The position numbers and the translations under genes are program-made. 64,000 nt of DNA from Alteromonas sp. BL110 (GTDB taxonomy: Bacteria; Pseudomonadota; Gammaproteobacteria; Enterobacterales; Alteromonadaceae). The stretch lies in the NCBI RefSeq assembly GCF_003443615.1, contig NZ_CP031967.1:1054001-1118000 (forward strand), in the 5' to 3' direction. The notes beneath the pieces were generated by a model that saw only the letters and a list, made by a program, of their open reading frames with translations, was not told the origin of the DNA and did not search any database. Below are positions 63,801 to 64,000 of this stretch, piece by piece. Each line of letters starts with the position of its first letter. Position 1 is the first letter of the stretch.

Positions 63801-64000
63801 TCGCCTCTAAAGCGGATTCAATTTTGATGGCAATCCCTTCTTCAGCTTGCTTGGGGTCACCGCTATCGTATGTCATTGAAATAGTAACGAAGCGTGGCTC
63901 CATGCTTGGAAACGCCTCTTTTCGAATATCGTTCATGGAAACCAAGCCAAGCACAATAAGGCTGACCATTAGCAAATTGGCCGCCACTGAATTCTGTGCA
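60871..64000 (-). CDS. RND-family efflux pump permease (partial, 5' end missing)
   Basis: At least 1042 residues of an AcrB-type permease. The visible start, AQNSVAANLLMVSLIVLGLV, is the first membrane helix, so only about ten residues are missing beyond the right edge. Two long periplasmic loops follow helices 1 and 7. The proton-relay Asp pair of helix 4 is seen in GIVVDDAVVVGESIYATRKQ, and a second set of helices (LLSLNGILALSGVVVNDSLL) closes the protein. It drives drug or metabolite export with proton force and needs a membrane fusion protein, probably upstream, and TolC. It is close to the hydrophobic-amphiphilic group by its pattern, not the metal group. The regulator genes follow in one operon. 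Confidence 0.93.
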   Translation of the reverse strand, partial: AQNSVAANLLMVSLIVLGLVSMNDIRKEAFPSMEPRFVTISMTYDSGDPKQAEEGIAIKIESALEAIPGIKRITSTSNASGASVQVEKETEYDLDTLFNDIKTEVDSISNFPSDAENPVISKARRQEHAIWVQLYGDVDHATLQYLGEQLERDLLAKDDIREVSAGSFVEPMMSIEIDEGKLQAYGLTLSDVADAVNQESNTALTTSLRNKEKVIRLKASEQSYWAKDFADIPLITDVNGVILTVGDVAIVRDMFADDSYYLARYNGTNGYGIQVLMDEYGDVTKMVQQAHEVVDAWHDKGLLPEGVEIETWYDKSTLITERLELLTSNALMGIVLVFVTLAVFLNLRVAFWVAAGLPFIFFGTLYFMTDSYTGMTLNEMTTFGFIMALGIVVDDAVVVGESIYATRKQHGDTLQNTILGTHKVAVPTLFGVLTTVATFFALSNVSGGLGTLYSQFGTIVTLCLLLSVVESKLILPSHLAHLPTKQKARKGMGGLWNKVQQKADGGLQWFNYRVYRRVLRVTVAYRYAAVLLFIALFVMVVSLPLTGAIRVSFFPSMQGDTVSANMSLYSDASYGQNERNLMLLEQNALEADRQLTQENGADKSGISSLQVTASGDQSGTITISLDEDSSYSLDELSARWNALTGNLEGVKSLKIRSRREIVDGFNIEIKSINDDTLTAANDAFVEVLNSIDGVYAVESSLTPGEAMMRFELTPEGRALGLNTQSLSQQLLKAFGGEIVQRYLRDKNEVKVRVRYPEKERMNPSDVMNSQVRLDDGTVVPLSVVANVIQDVQEKQVVRINGLRALTVSASVDSDVITSTELVNYLNSEFVPQLERQYQDLSLYFAGEAEQQAETQSSMESVFILALLSIFALLAIPLKSYVQPLIIMTAIPFGIVGAIIGHWSNGLMISLLSLNGILALSGVVVNDSLLLVSRFNALREEGMAVESAVIEACTSRLRAVLLTSITTFVGLYPILGETSVQAQFLIPAAASLGYGILFATVITLLLIPALLLIYDDVSRLMAKYLVKPLTESTVNDSRVTSGR

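Overview
The window looks like a core-chromosome segment of a marine gammaproteobacterium of the order Alteromonadales, most probably Alteromonas or a close relative. This rests on the similarity of recognisable proteins to their gammaproteobacterial counterparts (RlmG, BolA, RluA, RppH and EF-P can be followed almost residue by residue against the E. coli proteins), on conserved gene order, and on the moderate base composition. I see no rRNA, tRNA, CRISPR array, transposase, integrase or prophage. Both ends cut through genes: a small membrane protein on the left and an RND efflux pump on the right.

Layout. 1-7.6 kb: tail of a membrane protein, a NIT-ANTAR nitrate-type antiterminator, a leftward group (AlkB-like dioxygenase, bolA, PAP2 phosphatase, nucleotidyltransferase-like protein), rlmG and a periplasmic cyclophilin, then a GNAT acetyltransferase and a GGCT-fold protein. 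7.8-10.3 kb: a TonB-dependent receptor with three His/Asp/Glu-rich segments behind two Zur-like palindromes, probably a zinc receptor. 10.4-13.1 kb: the EF-P pathway (epmA and efp leftward, epmB divergent). 13.1-17.1 kb: small and poorly characterised genes and a HAD phosphatase. 17.2-23.5 kb: the conserved block parE-yqiA-cpdA-yqiB-nudF with tolC divergent. 23.5-37.9 kb: a small unlisted gene, a voltage-gated cation channel with an acidic filter, a PrsT-type TPR lipoprotein, deaD, cysG, a transglutaminase-like protein, a PIN-PhoH ATPase, a double solute-binding-protein fusion and a secreted metallopeptidase. 37.9-44.7 kb: rapA-rluA, a DUF3530-like protein, a small hypothetical gene and an AmpG-like permease. 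44.7-49.0 kb: a signalling cluster (hybrid histidine kinase, PAS-GGDEF cyclase, REC-CheC protein). 49.0-55.3 kb: the thyA-lgt-tauE-ptsP-rppH block with mutH divergent. 55.3-64 kb: a membrane-anchored AraC-like regulator, a CYTH-CHAD triphosphatase with a divergent YgiM-like SH3 protein, and an RND pump / response regulator / histidine kinase operon.

How the genes fit together. Most are housekeeping functions: translation factor modification, rRNA and tRNA modification, RNA decay, DNA repair, chromosome segregation, envelope biogenesis and export. The accessory interest lies in metal uptake (the receptor and its operator), ion signalling (the channel), cyclic-di-GMP/CheC signalling, and several secreted or membrane proteins without a clear function.

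I found no multi-gene system that I can call undescribed. The best leads are the channel's selectivity filter, the two-palindrome operator before the His-rich receptor, a terminator-like hairpin in the leader of a YjfB-like small gene, the fused double solute-binding protein, and the PrsT lipoprotein without visible PEP-CTERM partners. Where several start codons were possible I chose by ribosome binding site and family length, and say so in the entry.
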